Source of the DNA: Endomychus coccineus | Taxonomy: Eukaryota > Arthropoda > Insecta > Coleoptera > Endomychidae | Direction: 5' to 3' | NCBI GenBank assembly: GCA_958510875.1 | Contig: OY294070.1 | Coordinates: forward strand, 14,747,631 to 14,811,630 | Length of the DNA stretch: 64,000 nt | In this document: in pieces, positions 43,669 to 53,989 of the stretch | Numbering within the stretch: position 1 is the first letter of the stretch | How the letters are laid out: every line of letters begins with the position of its first letter | Translations under genes and position numbers: made by a program | The notes under the pieces: generated by a model | The model's database searches: none | Seen by the model: only the letters and a program-made list of their open reading frames with translations | Told to the model about the DNA's origin: nothing

Positions 43669-44106
43669 TAGCGAAAACAATTTCCACATAGTTCTTCTGA
43701 TATAATTAAATTATTAGAGGTTCCTGTGTCACGAACGTACATTTTTTACTATAGCTTTGAAACGAAAAAAGATATCGATGCGCGGTTTTCAGATTTTTGT
43801 TGCAAATTTAATCTTATTTTCGAATATCATGTCATAGCTATACCGTATGATTTGAGTTTTTGGGATAAAATCAAAAAACTATTATCATTACACATTACGC
43901 CCTCTAGCAATGTTATTAGGAACTATCGTGTACCAATAGATAGGTCAATTGAAAGTATGCACCTTCTCTTCCATACAAATTCAAGTTCACTAGAATCGAA
44001 TGAGTCGTTTAGAAACTACATCGATTCAGTTGATTATGCTTTCAATAGCGTCCCCCACTCTTATCAAGGTCGGTACGCCAAGGAACTTTGGATCAAAATG
44101 ATGTAA
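43669..44106 (+). CDS. Unrecognised open frame of about 145 codons
   Basis: An open frame runs from after a TAG near 43669 to a stop at 44106 without an ATG near its start. It reads LLEVPVSRTYIFYYSFETKK, KFNLIFEYHVIAIPYDL, SFWDKIKKLLSLHIT, IDSVDYAFNSVPHSYQGRY and ends AKELWIKMM. A CAATAG just before it could be a splice acceptor, making it a last exon. Composition is protein-like, but I know no matching family. Could be a host exon or an element ORF. Confidence 0.3.
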
Positions 44107-44346
44107 AATTGTCTAACCTTTCTAATGATGTTAATAAAGATATACCTTAATGTGAGAATTTCCGGAGAAATTTGGATTTTAATATTTAACTTTCAATTGC
44201 TCCCCCTTGCGGCAAAATTCGGAACAAGAAAATAATTTCCAGAATTTTCTCATGGTCACTTTATTAATGAATTTTTTTTCTCACATTTTTATTCCCAGTA
44301 ATTTCTGAGATATGGCCGAAGGCCGCCCTTAACTGATCACGCTGTG
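44107..44346. other. Spacer
   Basis: Nothing recognised before the fold-back. Confidence 0.4.
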
Positions 44347-44348
44347 TA

Positions 44349-45248
44349 CAGGGTGGGTCAGTTTTTTGTAGACAAACTGCAACAGGAGATAGAACAAGTG
44401 GTTTAAAGAAGAAAAGTTCCTATAAACATATGTCGTAGAAAACTTCGTTTCGAGATACAGGGCTTTTAAATTGAAAAAAAAATTTCGTTTTTTGCGAATA
44501 TCTCCGGAACCGTTTATCGTACAAAAAACAGCTTTTGTAAGCATTTTCTACTCATAGTAAGCTATGTTCTGTGCGATAAAAAACATTTTTTTACTCTTAG
44601 TTGGTGAAGATTTTGAAGGGGTAGTGGGTGTTTTTCTTCCCAACTTCTACGTCACTGAAAAAAGTACGGTTTTGACACAACCATTTGAACCATGTGTCTT
44701 CTACACAAAAAAGGTACTCTTGTTCTAAAGTTGACCGTTTTCGAGAAAAATCAACTTTTATGTTGAAAAACATGGTCAATTCTTACTAATTAAACAAAAT
44801 TTATTCAAACGTTAGAACAAGTAACAAAATCAAAGGATTGACCATGTTTTTCAACATAAAAGTTGACCGAAAACGGTCAACTTTAGAGCTTATGACCAAG
44901 AGTACCTTTTTTGTGTAGAAAACATTGGTGGTTCAAATGGTTGTCTCAAAACCGTACTTTTTTCAGTGGCGTAGAAGTTGGGGAGAAAAACACCCACTAC
45001 CCCTTCAAAATCTTCACCAATTATGACCGCACAGAACATAGCTTACTATGAGTAGAGAATGCTCACAAAAGCTGTACGATAAACGGTTCCGGAGATATTC
45101 GCAAAAAACTAAATTTTTTTTTCAATTTCAACACCCTGTGTCTCGAAAACGAAGCCTTCTACGACATATGTTTATAGGAACTTTTCTCTTTAAAAACATC
45201 TGTTCTATCTCCTGTTGAAGTTTGTCTACAAAAAACTGACTCACCCTA
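44349..45248. mobile_element. Fold-back MITE C
   Basis: Left end CAGGGTGGGTCAGTTTT and right end AAAACTGACTCACCCTA are complementary, with TA outside on both sides (44347-44348 and 45249-45250). The arms are inverted repeats of about 420 bp with the GAAAAACATGGTCAATT and CGGTTCCGGAGATATT segments also found in A and B. The right TA is shared with the DD41D element that starts at 45251, so one inserted exactly at the end of the other. Confidence 0.85.
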
Positions 45249-45250
45249 TA

Positions 45251-45665
45251 CAGGGTGTATCTAAATAACACCGAAAAAATTAAAGTGGTGATTCTGTGAT
45301 GAAAATTAATGTGAGTGTTTGGTATAAAATTTTTTGAAAAAACCCTCCCCGGAAAAGTTACACCCTTTCGAAAATTAAAAAAAAAAATGGTTTTTCTTTT
45401 TCATTTTCCCTGTATATCAAGCTAAAGACACGAAACTTGGTAAACATTATCTGTCAATAAGAGTACACTTTTTGAAATTTTTTCAACCCTGAAGTATGCT
45501 TAGAAGGGGTTGATTATTTCAACCCCTAAGATATTTTTTCTTACAACTTTTTTTTGGATGAAAATTTTTTCTTTAAAAAAGTATGACTGAAAAGCCCAAT
45601 TCATTGACTAACTTTTTTAACTCTACAAGTTTTTTCTAAAACTTGAGCATTTACGAGAAAAAAAA
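45251..45665. repeat. Left terminal inverted repeat of the DD41D element
   Basis: Pairs with 47041-47454. Starts CAGGGTGTATC and ends near GAGCATTTACGAG. Confidence 0.85.
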
Positions 45666-45855
45666 TCTAAAGCAATGCATTTTCAAAAAGATGAGCTAAC
45701 GCGAGTGTATTTTGCGTCAAGTCTAGTGGCCTGTGCTTTGCATAAAAACATTAATACTGACACTAGGATTGTGTAGTGTCATTTTCTGTCACCCATCTTA
45801 TTGTTTCACAAGTTTTATGATTGTGTATTGTAGGAAATATTAGTTGATTGAAAAT

Positions 45856-46909
45856 ATGAATGCATATTCGAATTTGGAAATGGCAGATATGCATTTTACA
45901 TACGGTCGTGCTAACGGTAATTCATTGGAAGCGCAAAGACTTTATGCTAAACAGTACCCACAGCGTAGACTACCCCATCATACTACGTTCACAACTATTC
46001 ACCGACGCTTGCGGGAACGTGGTAATTTTGAAAAAAGAAGTTATGATTCTAGAGAAGTTAGAACTGCAGCTGTAGAAGAAGCCGTACTTAATTCAATTGA
46101 AGAATTCCCAGAAACTAGTACCAGGAAAATGGCTCGTGTCCTACATGTAAGCCATTCCGTTGTTTTTCGAATTTTAAAAGAACAAATGTTGTATCCCTAT
46201 CATCTTCAACGGGTGCAGGCGTTAATGATTCGAGATTTTTTACCCCGTGTGATTTTTTGTCAGTGGCTTATTAATACCACAGTTCTTAGATAATATTTTA
46301 TTTACTGACGAGGCGAATTTCTCAAGAGACTGTATTAGAAATTTTCACAACAATCACCTTTGGGCTGACGAAAATCCTCATGGCTTTTTTGAAGGAAATC
46401 ATCAGTATAAATTTTCATTAAACGTGTGGCTCGGAATTATTGATAATCATTTAATTGGTCCCCATTTTCTTCCGCTACGATTAAATGGTGAAGCATATTG
46501 TCATCTCCTTGAAGAATTACCTGTTCTTCTTGAAGAGGTTCCCATTCAAATTAGGCAACATTCATGGTTTATGCACGATGGTGCACCAGCTCATTTTAGT
46601 ATACTTGCAAGAACTCACCTGGATGAGGTGTATGCCAATCAATGGATAGGTCGAGGAGGACCTGTAAACTGGCCAGCCCGCTCCCCTGACCTTAATCCTT
46701 TGGATTCTTGCATATCGGGATATCTGAAATCTTTGATATACACAAACCCAGTTGAAAATATCGATGATCTGCGAAACCGCATTGTGGCAGGGTGTGAAAC
46801 TATAAGAAATTCTCCAGGAATATTTCATCGTATACGCAATTCTATGAGGAAAAGGCTAGATGCTTGTATTGACGCTGAAGGCGGTCATTTTCAACATTTA
46901 TTATAATTG
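45856..46909 (+). pseudogene. DD41D-type transposase, one frameshift from open
   Basis: Start ATG 45856 gives MNAYSNLEMADMHFTYG. A DNA-binding half follows: YAKQYPQRRLPHHTTFTTIH, then TSTRKMARVLHVSHSVVFRI, a helix-turn-helix. After one frameshift at about 46290 the catalytic half reads DNILFTDEANFSRDC (first Asp), FHNNHLWADENPHGFF, QHSWFMHDGAPAHFS (second Asp), WIGRGGPVNWPARSPD and LNPLD (third Asp), ending GGHFQHLL. Counting from the HDGAP Asp to the LNPLD Asp leaves 41 residues between, fitting the DD41D branch of the IS630/Tc1/mariner superfamily. The usual FFLWG after the last Asp has become SCISG, so activity may be lost even without the frameshift. Confidence 0.85.
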
Positions 46910-47040
46910 TATTGTCGATATTCGACAGGTTTTTGTTCATTGTTTGTTCACTTTTGTTTTTAGTTGTAGAAGTCTCATAATCATAATCATAATTTGGTTG
47001 GCTGTTGTTTAATAAAATGCTATTTTACATGAGCTTATTT

Positions 47041-47454
47041 ATTTTTTTCTCATAAATGCTCAAGTTTTAGAAAAAACTTGTAGAGTTAAAAAAGTTAGTC
47101 AATGAATTGGGCTTTTCAGTCATACTTTTTTAAAGAGAAAATTTTCATCTAAAAAAAAGTTGTAAGAAAAAATATCTTAGGGGTTGAAATAATCAACCCC
47201 TTCTAAGCATACTTCAGGGTTGAAAAAATTTCAAAACGTGTACTCTTATTGACAGATAATGTTTACCAAGTTTCGTGTCTTTAGCTTGATATACAGGGAA
47301 AATGAAAAAGAAAAACCATTTTTTTTTTAATTTTCGAAGGGGTGTAACTTTTTCGGGGAGGATTTTTTCAAAAAATTTTATACCAAACACTCACATTAAT
47401 TTTCATCACAGAATCACCCCTTTAATTTTTTCGGTGTTATTTAGATACACCCTG
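47041..47454. repeat. Right terminal inverted repeat of the DD41D element
   Basis: Complement of 45251-45665; ends GATACACCCTG then TA. Confidence 0.85.
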
Positions 47455-47456
47455 TA

Positions 47457-48069
47457 TATTTATGCAAACATTTAAAACATATTTATTTTTTATAATAAGT
47501 TTTTCAATAATTTTTGTTATCTAAAGTTACATATTTCACACCATTAGAATAACTTCTTTGTAGCTTCCTGAATTTCAACTTCTCAACCTGTATATTATAT
47601 AAATGAAAAATGAAATTTTACATATAAATTTGAACATCTAGGAATGAAGCCATATGAATATAATTTTATATATTGAATGTAAGTAACAATTAACAATTCA
47701 CAATGTTATTAATTAAAAAACAATAAAAATATTTTTACAACTGTTTTAACAATTTTTGATACATTTTTCTTCATCCCATGCTCATATATACCTGAGGATG
47801 AGATGTAATAATTGACTTCGGAACCTGGTGGTACGAATCTACACAAAATATGGATTGTGGGAATTGAACATTAATATCAATTATGAACTCACTTGAATGA
47901 AACCAATTTTTTAATAATTTCATGTTTAATTAAGAATAGGTGTTTACAGTAAATGAAATAATAGAATGAATATGACAATCAAGATATAATTTCAATAACC
48001 GTGTAACTCTTTTGTATTCATTTAAATGTCATTTCTATGAATGTATCTTCTGAGTATTAATTATTTTCG
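47457..48069. other. AT-rich spacer
   Basis: Nothing recognised. Confidence 0.5.
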
Positions 48070-48620
48070 TATTGTATAAGTCGCGAGGATTCGTCGCGTC
48101 CGGATTTGACCCGATTCAGATGCACGCTCTAACCACCTTTTCGAGGCCATCTTAGCTCATCGCCGCCCGCGTTCCTCCAGCAATAAATACAATAACAAAG
48201 GGTGTCGGCAATAAAATAGCGTGCCGTTAGCTTGTCTACAAGTTTGAGGGCGTAAATTATAATCATAATGCCGCGGTGAATCGTCGGTATATTAGAAATG
48301 TCTCGGCGAAGCGGATGCGCGACTACCAACGTATAAAAGCTTAAAACCCTGGTCCGGAACCGTCGGGAAGTCGATGTGAAACCGCGTCACGCCGCTCGTT
48401 ATTATCATAACGCGTCACCGGCGGCACGACGCGCGACTGAAAAACGACACATCGAGAGATTCGCCGATTTCCCCCCCACCCCGACAAGTCTTCGCCTTCG
48501 CAAGCCGGAATCGCCGTAAATTAGTAGGATCGTCTCTCGACGATGACGGTGCTTTTGGTCGTAATTATGTCGCCATTGTGCAAGTCGGAAGTACTTACGA
48601 GAAACTACGATTTGATTTTT
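48070..48620. promoter_or_regulatory. CpG-rich non-coding tract, candidate regulatory element
   Basis: About 500 bp with dense CpG (GCGTCACGCCGCTCG, GCGGCACGACGCGCG) stand out sharply from AT-rich surroundings. Embedded are AT-rich cores such as CGTAAATTATAATCATAA, a homeodomain-like composition, and the microsite CGTATAAAAGC near 48330. No long ORF: the 66-codon - strand frame at 48129-48329 has no known domain. It could be a promoter, an enhancer or conserved non-coding element, or an untranslated exon. Confidence 0.35.
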
Positions 48621-49140
48621 AGAAAGTTTTGGAGAGATTTACGGATGGGAAGTTGACGCCCAGTATATTCGGGGACAATGGAAGTGAGGACGTTTCTATG
48701 TACATAGACAGCTCGATTGTCACGTGTTGTGTACGATAGAAATCGCTCCAATTGCCTCATGCGGAGCATCGAAGTCTGTCATTCGATGATGAAGGCCGTA
48801 TATCTTTCATATTTCAGATTTGGTTACGAAGATCAAATATTGCTCTCGTCCAGCAGTACATACTCAACTTGAAACGGATGTCCATAGAAAATAAACTATA
48901 TTCATGATAACAAAATGTACCTTTAGATTAGTAGCTTATTTTATCACTGACTAGCTGCTACCCGTTTGCTACGTCTCCATAAATATCTAATACTCGACGT
49001 AGAAGGCTCCACCGCCGCGGTGTGAACTCGTAGTTTCAAGGCTTAATGCATATTTCAAAGTCATAGAATCAACTAGAAACGTGGAATGACATGAAATTAT
49101 ACTCAATGTCATGTGAAAGTTTATTTAAATTGTCAAGGAT
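48621..49140. other. Spacer without gene
   Basis: Nothing recognised. Confidence 0.4.
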
Positions 49141-49229
49141 ATCTATGTTATGGTATGGTCTGTTACGGGCATTATGTGACTGTCTGACATGTAAATGTCA
49201 CCTGTCTTGGGGATGAGTTCTGTGTTGCC

Positions 49230-50180
49230 TGTCATAGCATACGAGGGCAAGGTGACAAGTTCCTGAAAAATGAAACAAGAAATGATTGATTTGGTCAACA
49301 TAATCTCCTTATAGCCCGATACACTTCGTCCAACGTTTTTTAAATTTTTCGATCCCTCCCTAATAATACGATTTCGGCAATCCTTCAAAATAGGCGTTTG
49401 TTTTGTCGATGACCTCATCGTTGGAGCCAAATCTCCTTCAGCCGGGCCATTAATTCAAGTTTGGAAATAGATAAAAATCACATAGGGCCAAATCTGGATA
49501 ATATGCCGGATGACGAACCAATTCGTAACGCAATTCATGCAATTTTGCGTCATTACGACTGTGGACCTGTGCCCTGCTGCGTTGCATAATATACGCCGTT
49601 GATCGTTTTGCCCTTTTCAAGGTAATCGATATGGACGATACCGAGTGCATCCCAAAAAACGGTCGGCATGACTTTGTTGGCCGATAAACTCACTTTGGCC
49701 TTTTGGGCTTCGATTCGCCAGGACAAGTTGATTGTTTCGACTGTTCTTTGGTCCCTTTTGGTTCTCATATTCAAAAATTTATGCAAAATATTCCATACTC
49801 GTTCTGTTGAGATGCCCATAGCCTCATCATTCTCGTGCACCTTAACTCGCCGTCGTCCAATGTCATACCATGGATTTTATCGACGATTTCTGGCCTTGTA
49901 ACCTCAATTGGACGACCAGAACGTTCGGCGTCCTTTGTGGTCATACCACCATAACGAAAATCAGTAAACTACTTGTGAATCGTGCCAATCGATGGTAAGG
50001 AGTCCTCATAATGTTTAACAAGTGATGCTTTGGTTTGCGTAATGTTTTTTCCACGCAAGCAATGATGTTCAATCAAGACGCGAGATTGACTTTTTTCCGT
50101 TTCTACAAAAATCTTCAAGGTTGCTTGCTTTCGATGGGTGTCAAAACGGAACTGAATGACATTCTGACAATTTTAATGCG
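49230..50180 (-). pseudogene. DD34D mariner transposase, fragmented but nearly full length
   Basis: Read leftward: an N-terminal helix-turn-helix half (HHCLRGKNITQTKASLVKHY, then FRYGGMTTKDAERSGRPIEV, about 49880-50090). Next are MGISTERVWNILHKFLNMR and SLSANKVMPTVFWDALGIV with HIDYLEKGKTINGVYY (49553-49840), where the first catalytic Asp lies (FWDALGI). Then YELVRHPAYYPDLALCDFYL (49450-49560), with the third Asp kept. The end near 49230 (CGAGGGCAAGGTGACAAG) resembles that of the 35130 fragment. Many stops and shifts; the HDNA second-Asp block is altered. Confidence 0.8.
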
Positions 50181-50184
50181 TTCT

Positions 50185-50560
50185 AATTAAAGATGATACA
50201 TCACAAATTTCACATGGGATTTTCGATTGTGACGCCATCTGTTATCCGAAATCACAATAAACTGCCTGCTTATGTAAAATCCCTCAATAAAATTCAATTG
50301 AACAATAAACTCAAAAATGTTTGGAAGAAATATGCCTTCTATTCTGTTGAGGAATTTGTAAGACATGTCGATGAAAATAAAATTAACTTTTAATTTTTTC
50401 CCGCGCTTGATGTTTTTGACTCGTTTCTATCGCATTTTATGATCATGTATAATAATCATATGATCGATGTAGTGTTTAGCAAAATAATGAATATAAGTAT
50501 TTTATTGTAATATTTAATTAACATTTTAATGTATTTTATATTGTTAACTGACATATCATT
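50185..50560 (+). pseudogene. LINE C-terminal scrap and 3' region
   Basis: The frame 50193-50393 reads FSIVTPSVIRNHNKLPAYV, KSLNKIQLNNKLKNVWKKY and AFYSVEEFVRH, the same kind of ending (N-K-LP...K-x-L-K...FYS-x-x-E) as the LINEs at 55717 and 61444. So it is a 5'-truncated Jockey/CR1-group LINE. The AT-rich tail after it runs to the fold-back. Confidence 0.6.
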
Positions 50561-50564
50561 ATTA

Positions 50565-51812
50565 GTCCAGGAGCTAGACCGATATTGATTGACTGAACAT
50601 TAACCCAATGGCACTATGGTTTATCGTTAGAGGACGTTTCAATGACCAATTCATCTCACAGACCGAATTTTCCCCGGCTGCTAGACCTCGAGATACGGCA
50701 TCGGAATTTTTTTTTACTGGAGGTTAACCCTTTCCAAGTTGCGGTTAGTTGAAAAGCATGCCATTTTTATAAACCATGTGCCATCATTTTTTATCGTGTC
50801 CGTTTATCAGGCCGACCAGTTAAAATTGGGCCGAAAATGGACTGCAAGTTAACCCTTCCAAACCTGGTGGAGAATGTTCATTGGTGTTGGCAATTGTTAA
50901 CATACCCTATGCCATCAAAAGTTATCGGTCCATTTTCGAGTAATTGGCCGTTATTTGGACCGAAAATGTTTCTTTTTTTTTCATTTTGTGGATAAAACTT
51001 GCGGGTTACAAGGCAACATGATGGCACCATGTTAAATAACTTTATAACTTTATTGGAGGTCCAATAAAGATTTAAAATGATTGCCATCACTCCTTGCCTA
51101 TTTTTACCCCCCGAAACCATCTAAAACCACCCCCCAAAAAATATGAATCATATATGACCAATTTTAAGATTAATTAGTCAACTATTGAGACTCTGGCTGG
51201 GTTTAAAATAGAAACGGCTCTTTTTTATCTATTTTTTTCATTCTGCCGGATGATTTTATGGAGTTTTGGGGGGTTGAAATAGGCAAGGAGTGATGGCAAT
51301 AATTTTAAATCTTTATTTGACCTCCAATAACGTTATTTAACATGGTGCCATCATGTTACCATGTAACCCGCAAGTTTTATTCCCAAAATGAAAAAAAAGA
51401 AACATTTTTGGTCCAAATAATGGCCAATTACTCGAAAATGGACCGATAATTTTTGATGGCATAGGGTATGTTAACAATTGCCAACACCAATGAACATTCT
51501 CCACCAGGTTTGGGAGGGTTAACTTGCAGTCCATTTTCGGTGCAATTTTAACTGGTCGGCCTGATAAACGGACACGATAAAAAATGATGGCACATGGTGG
51601 AATTGTATAAGAATGGCATGCTTTTGGAGTAACCGCAACGTGGAAAGGGTTAACCTCCAGTCAAAAAAAATGCGGATGCTGTATCTCGAGATCTAGCAGC
51701 CGGGGAAAATTCGGTCTGTGAGATGAATTGGTCATTGAACCGTCCTCTAACGATAAACCATATTGCCATCGGGTTAATGTTCAGTCAATCAATATCGGTC
51801 TAGCTCCTAGAC
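50565..51812. mobile_element. Fold-back MITE D, 1.25 kb
   Basis: Ends GTCCAGGAGCTAGACCG and the complement of the right end, GTCTAGGAGCTAGACCG, with TA outside on both sides (50563-50564, 51813-51814). Arms of about 550 bp are near-perfect reverse complements around a 140-bp centre. Frames at 50878-51120 and 51337-51534 are the same arm sequence read from opposite sides and are not genes. The termini differ from fold-backs A-C, so it is a separate family. A Tc1 element begins 12 bp to the right. Confidence 0.85.
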
Positions 51813-51823
51813 TATATTATATA

Positions 51824-53635
51824 CAGTCCCTGGCCACATTATTAGACTCACTAAAATTTGAGTTCTTTTGGTTTTGCACATAGAGGGTGCCACGCAGGGT
51901 TCGAATGAAATTTTCTCTATTAGCGGTCCCCGCTCTTCTCGCTCAAGGTAACGTTCTCGCCGTCATCAATGTAAGCGGTTGGAGGAGAGTGTGAGGGGAG
52001 GGTAAAAATACGAAGGAGTAGGTACCGCTAAGAAATTTGAACATGTCACGCACCGCTTATATACCTTAAACACAGGCTTTACTCCTTTATCTAATATATG
52101 ATCTCTATGGTTTTGTACTGAAACATCACGTGTTAGCTTATGCAAACCTTAACACTTTCGTAGAGTAAGCTAATAACATATTAAAATTTGTTATGGCTGT
52201 GCTCAGTCGGTAATGCTGATATTTTATAAATTATCAAATATTAGTTGGGTTAGGATTCTTCAAGTGTATGCGGTGACGTTGAGTGAAAAGTATGATTTAT
52301 CCAATTTTAGCTACAATTTTGTCAAAGTAAGTAATTAATGGCTTGAAGTATATATTTAGCTAATATTTATTTATATTGTTATACATTTTTAAAGTGATAC
52401 AAATTGAAAACTTGGCAATTAATATTTAGGTGCAATTTTTTTCAGATGGGGATGCATAAAGACGTTAGTCAAGAACCAAAATCGTCCGTAATAGCTCTAT
52501 TGAAGAATACAGAGTTTAGCCAACGACAGATTGCAGCAAGATGTGGAATATCGCAAGCTTCAGTACGACGAATTAAAAAAAAAATAACTCCAAAAAGCCT
52601 TTAGACGCTGCTCGGAAAGGTCGGTGTGCTAGAAAACGTGTTATAACAGGGGAAAAAGACTACTTCGAAACATTACCGAGAAATTCGGAAGGGCTAGTCA
52701 TGCCGACAATAAAACAAATTTGTAGAAACAGGGTACAAATGTGTCTGCTCGTACCGTAAGGCTTGGTTTCAAATGCCATAGACCCGTAAGAAAGCCAAGA
52801 TTAACACCAACAATGGTAAAGAAGGAGCTAAATTGGGCTAATGCTCATAAAGATTTAACTGTTGATGACTGGAGAATAGTAAGTTTCTTTTTTACGGTTT
52901 TTGCTCTTCTACAGACTTGCTTCAGCGATGAATCAACTTTTCAAATCCTGGATGATAAGGAACAGTTTATTAGTCGTCTCAAAAACGAAAAATTCCATCA
53001 TGACTGTGTCATAAAAACTGTTAAACATTCTGTGTCTGTCATGATATGGTCGGTAATAAGTCGAAAGGGCCTAGGACGTTTGTATGTGGTCGAGGGAACC
53101 ATTCGGCAAGACCAATATAAGAAAGTTTTGGAAACAAGATTCCTTCTAGAGATGGAAAAATGGTTCGGGAATTGTAGAAAAGTGTTCATGCAGGATGGAG
53201 CACCTTGACATACTGCAAAATCAATCAAACATTTCTTAGAAGAGATGTCTATACCACTTTTGCCTTGGCCGGGCAACTCCCCAGACATGAATTCAATAGA
53301 GAACGTTTGGAAGTGTTTGGAAAGGGTACTGGCAAAAGAAAACATAACTACAAAGGTTCAACTAATAGAAAGAATTATCCATCATTGGAACCATAACGAA
53401 AAATTTGAAGAAATTGCTTTAAACTGTGTTGAGAGTATGCCACGAAGAGTTGCTGCTCTAATTGCTGCAAAGGGTGGCTTAACAAAATATTAATTTATTT
53501 CTTTTCTAATTAATATTTTGCAATACAACAACTGTTTATTACTAACATTTGCACCATGATTATGTTAATAATTATATTAAAATCAACAAAAAACTTAGAT
53601 TTCGGAAGTGAGTCTAATAATTTGGCCAGGGACTG
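51824..53635 (+). mobile_element. Full-length Tc1-like element
   Basis: Ends CAGTCCCTGGCCACATTA and the complement of the right end, CAGTCCCTGGCCAAATTA, form TIRs of about 29 bp, with TA on both sides (51822-51823, 53636-53637). At 1,812 bp with a single + strand transposase it has the normal Tc1 size and layout. Confidence 0.9.
52446..53493 (+). pseudogene. Tc1-type DD34E transposase with an intron-like insert
   Basis: ATG 52446 gives MGMHKDVSQEPKSSVIALL and a helix-turn-helix (FSQRQIAARCGISQASVRR). A poly-A slip near 52577-52590 shifts the frame, and another shift near 52730 restores it at NVSARTVRLGFKCHRPVRK. The catalytic half has DDWRI, then a 36-nt in-frame GT...AG insert, then TCFSDESTF (first Asp), FMQDGAP followed by TGA where a Thr codon is usual (second Asp), and WPGNSPDMNSIENVWK (Glu). 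There are 34 residues between the Asp and the Glu. It ends AAKGGLTKY. Two frameshifts and one stop make it inactive. Confidence 0.85.
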
Positions 53636-53689
53636 TATATGTACGTAACAAATGGTCAATAAATACTATACTATACCACGGATATTTCC

Positions 53690-53850
53690 AAGGTCGGTGT
53701 TATCAGAAATCTCCTCTGTTGTTCCACCACGAGACATTCCAGATAGGCGAACTAGACGAGCTCAAACTTGTCACCCCTTCACTATCAAGCTCGAGACACA
53801 CCGAACTTCATTCTTTTATCGAACAGCGAAGTTTTTCACTAAACATGTAT
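53690..53850 (+). pseudogene. LINE family J, copy 5 (3' end only)
   Basis: Matches 13370-13530: reads VLSEISSVVPPRDIPDRRTR, RAQTCHPFTIKLETHRTS and FFYRTAKFFT. Only the last coding part is left, with a small deletion after SSF. Confidence 0.7.
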
Positions 53851-53989
53851 TTATTGTATTTAACATGTATTGTAAATTACAAATAAACTATTTATATTTA
53901 TTTCATTATATACATTTGAGTATTTGTTGTCAAGAAACGTGAATCATAACATAATGATCGCACAGTAGACGATCCCAATGACATTGTTG

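Larger units (their letters stand above)
45251..47454 (+). mobile_element. Nearly intact DD41D-type mariner element with about 415-bp TIRs
   Basis: The ends CAGGGTGTATCTAAATAA and their complement are flanked by TA (45249-45250, 47455-47456). The inverted repeats extend about 415 bp (45251-45665 against 47041-47454) with few mismatches, unusually long for a mariner relative. One transposase gene lies between them on the + strand. Length is 2,204 bp. The low TIR divergence suggests recent activity. By my count the last two catalytic Asp residues are separated by 41 residues. Confidence 0.9.

Noticed and set aside
46562..46828. 88-codon - strand frame in the DD41D element
   Set aside because: Antisense shadow of the catalytic domain.
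50878..51534. 80- and 65-codon frames in fold-back D
   Set aside because: They are the same arm read from two sides, so they are products of the inverted repeat.
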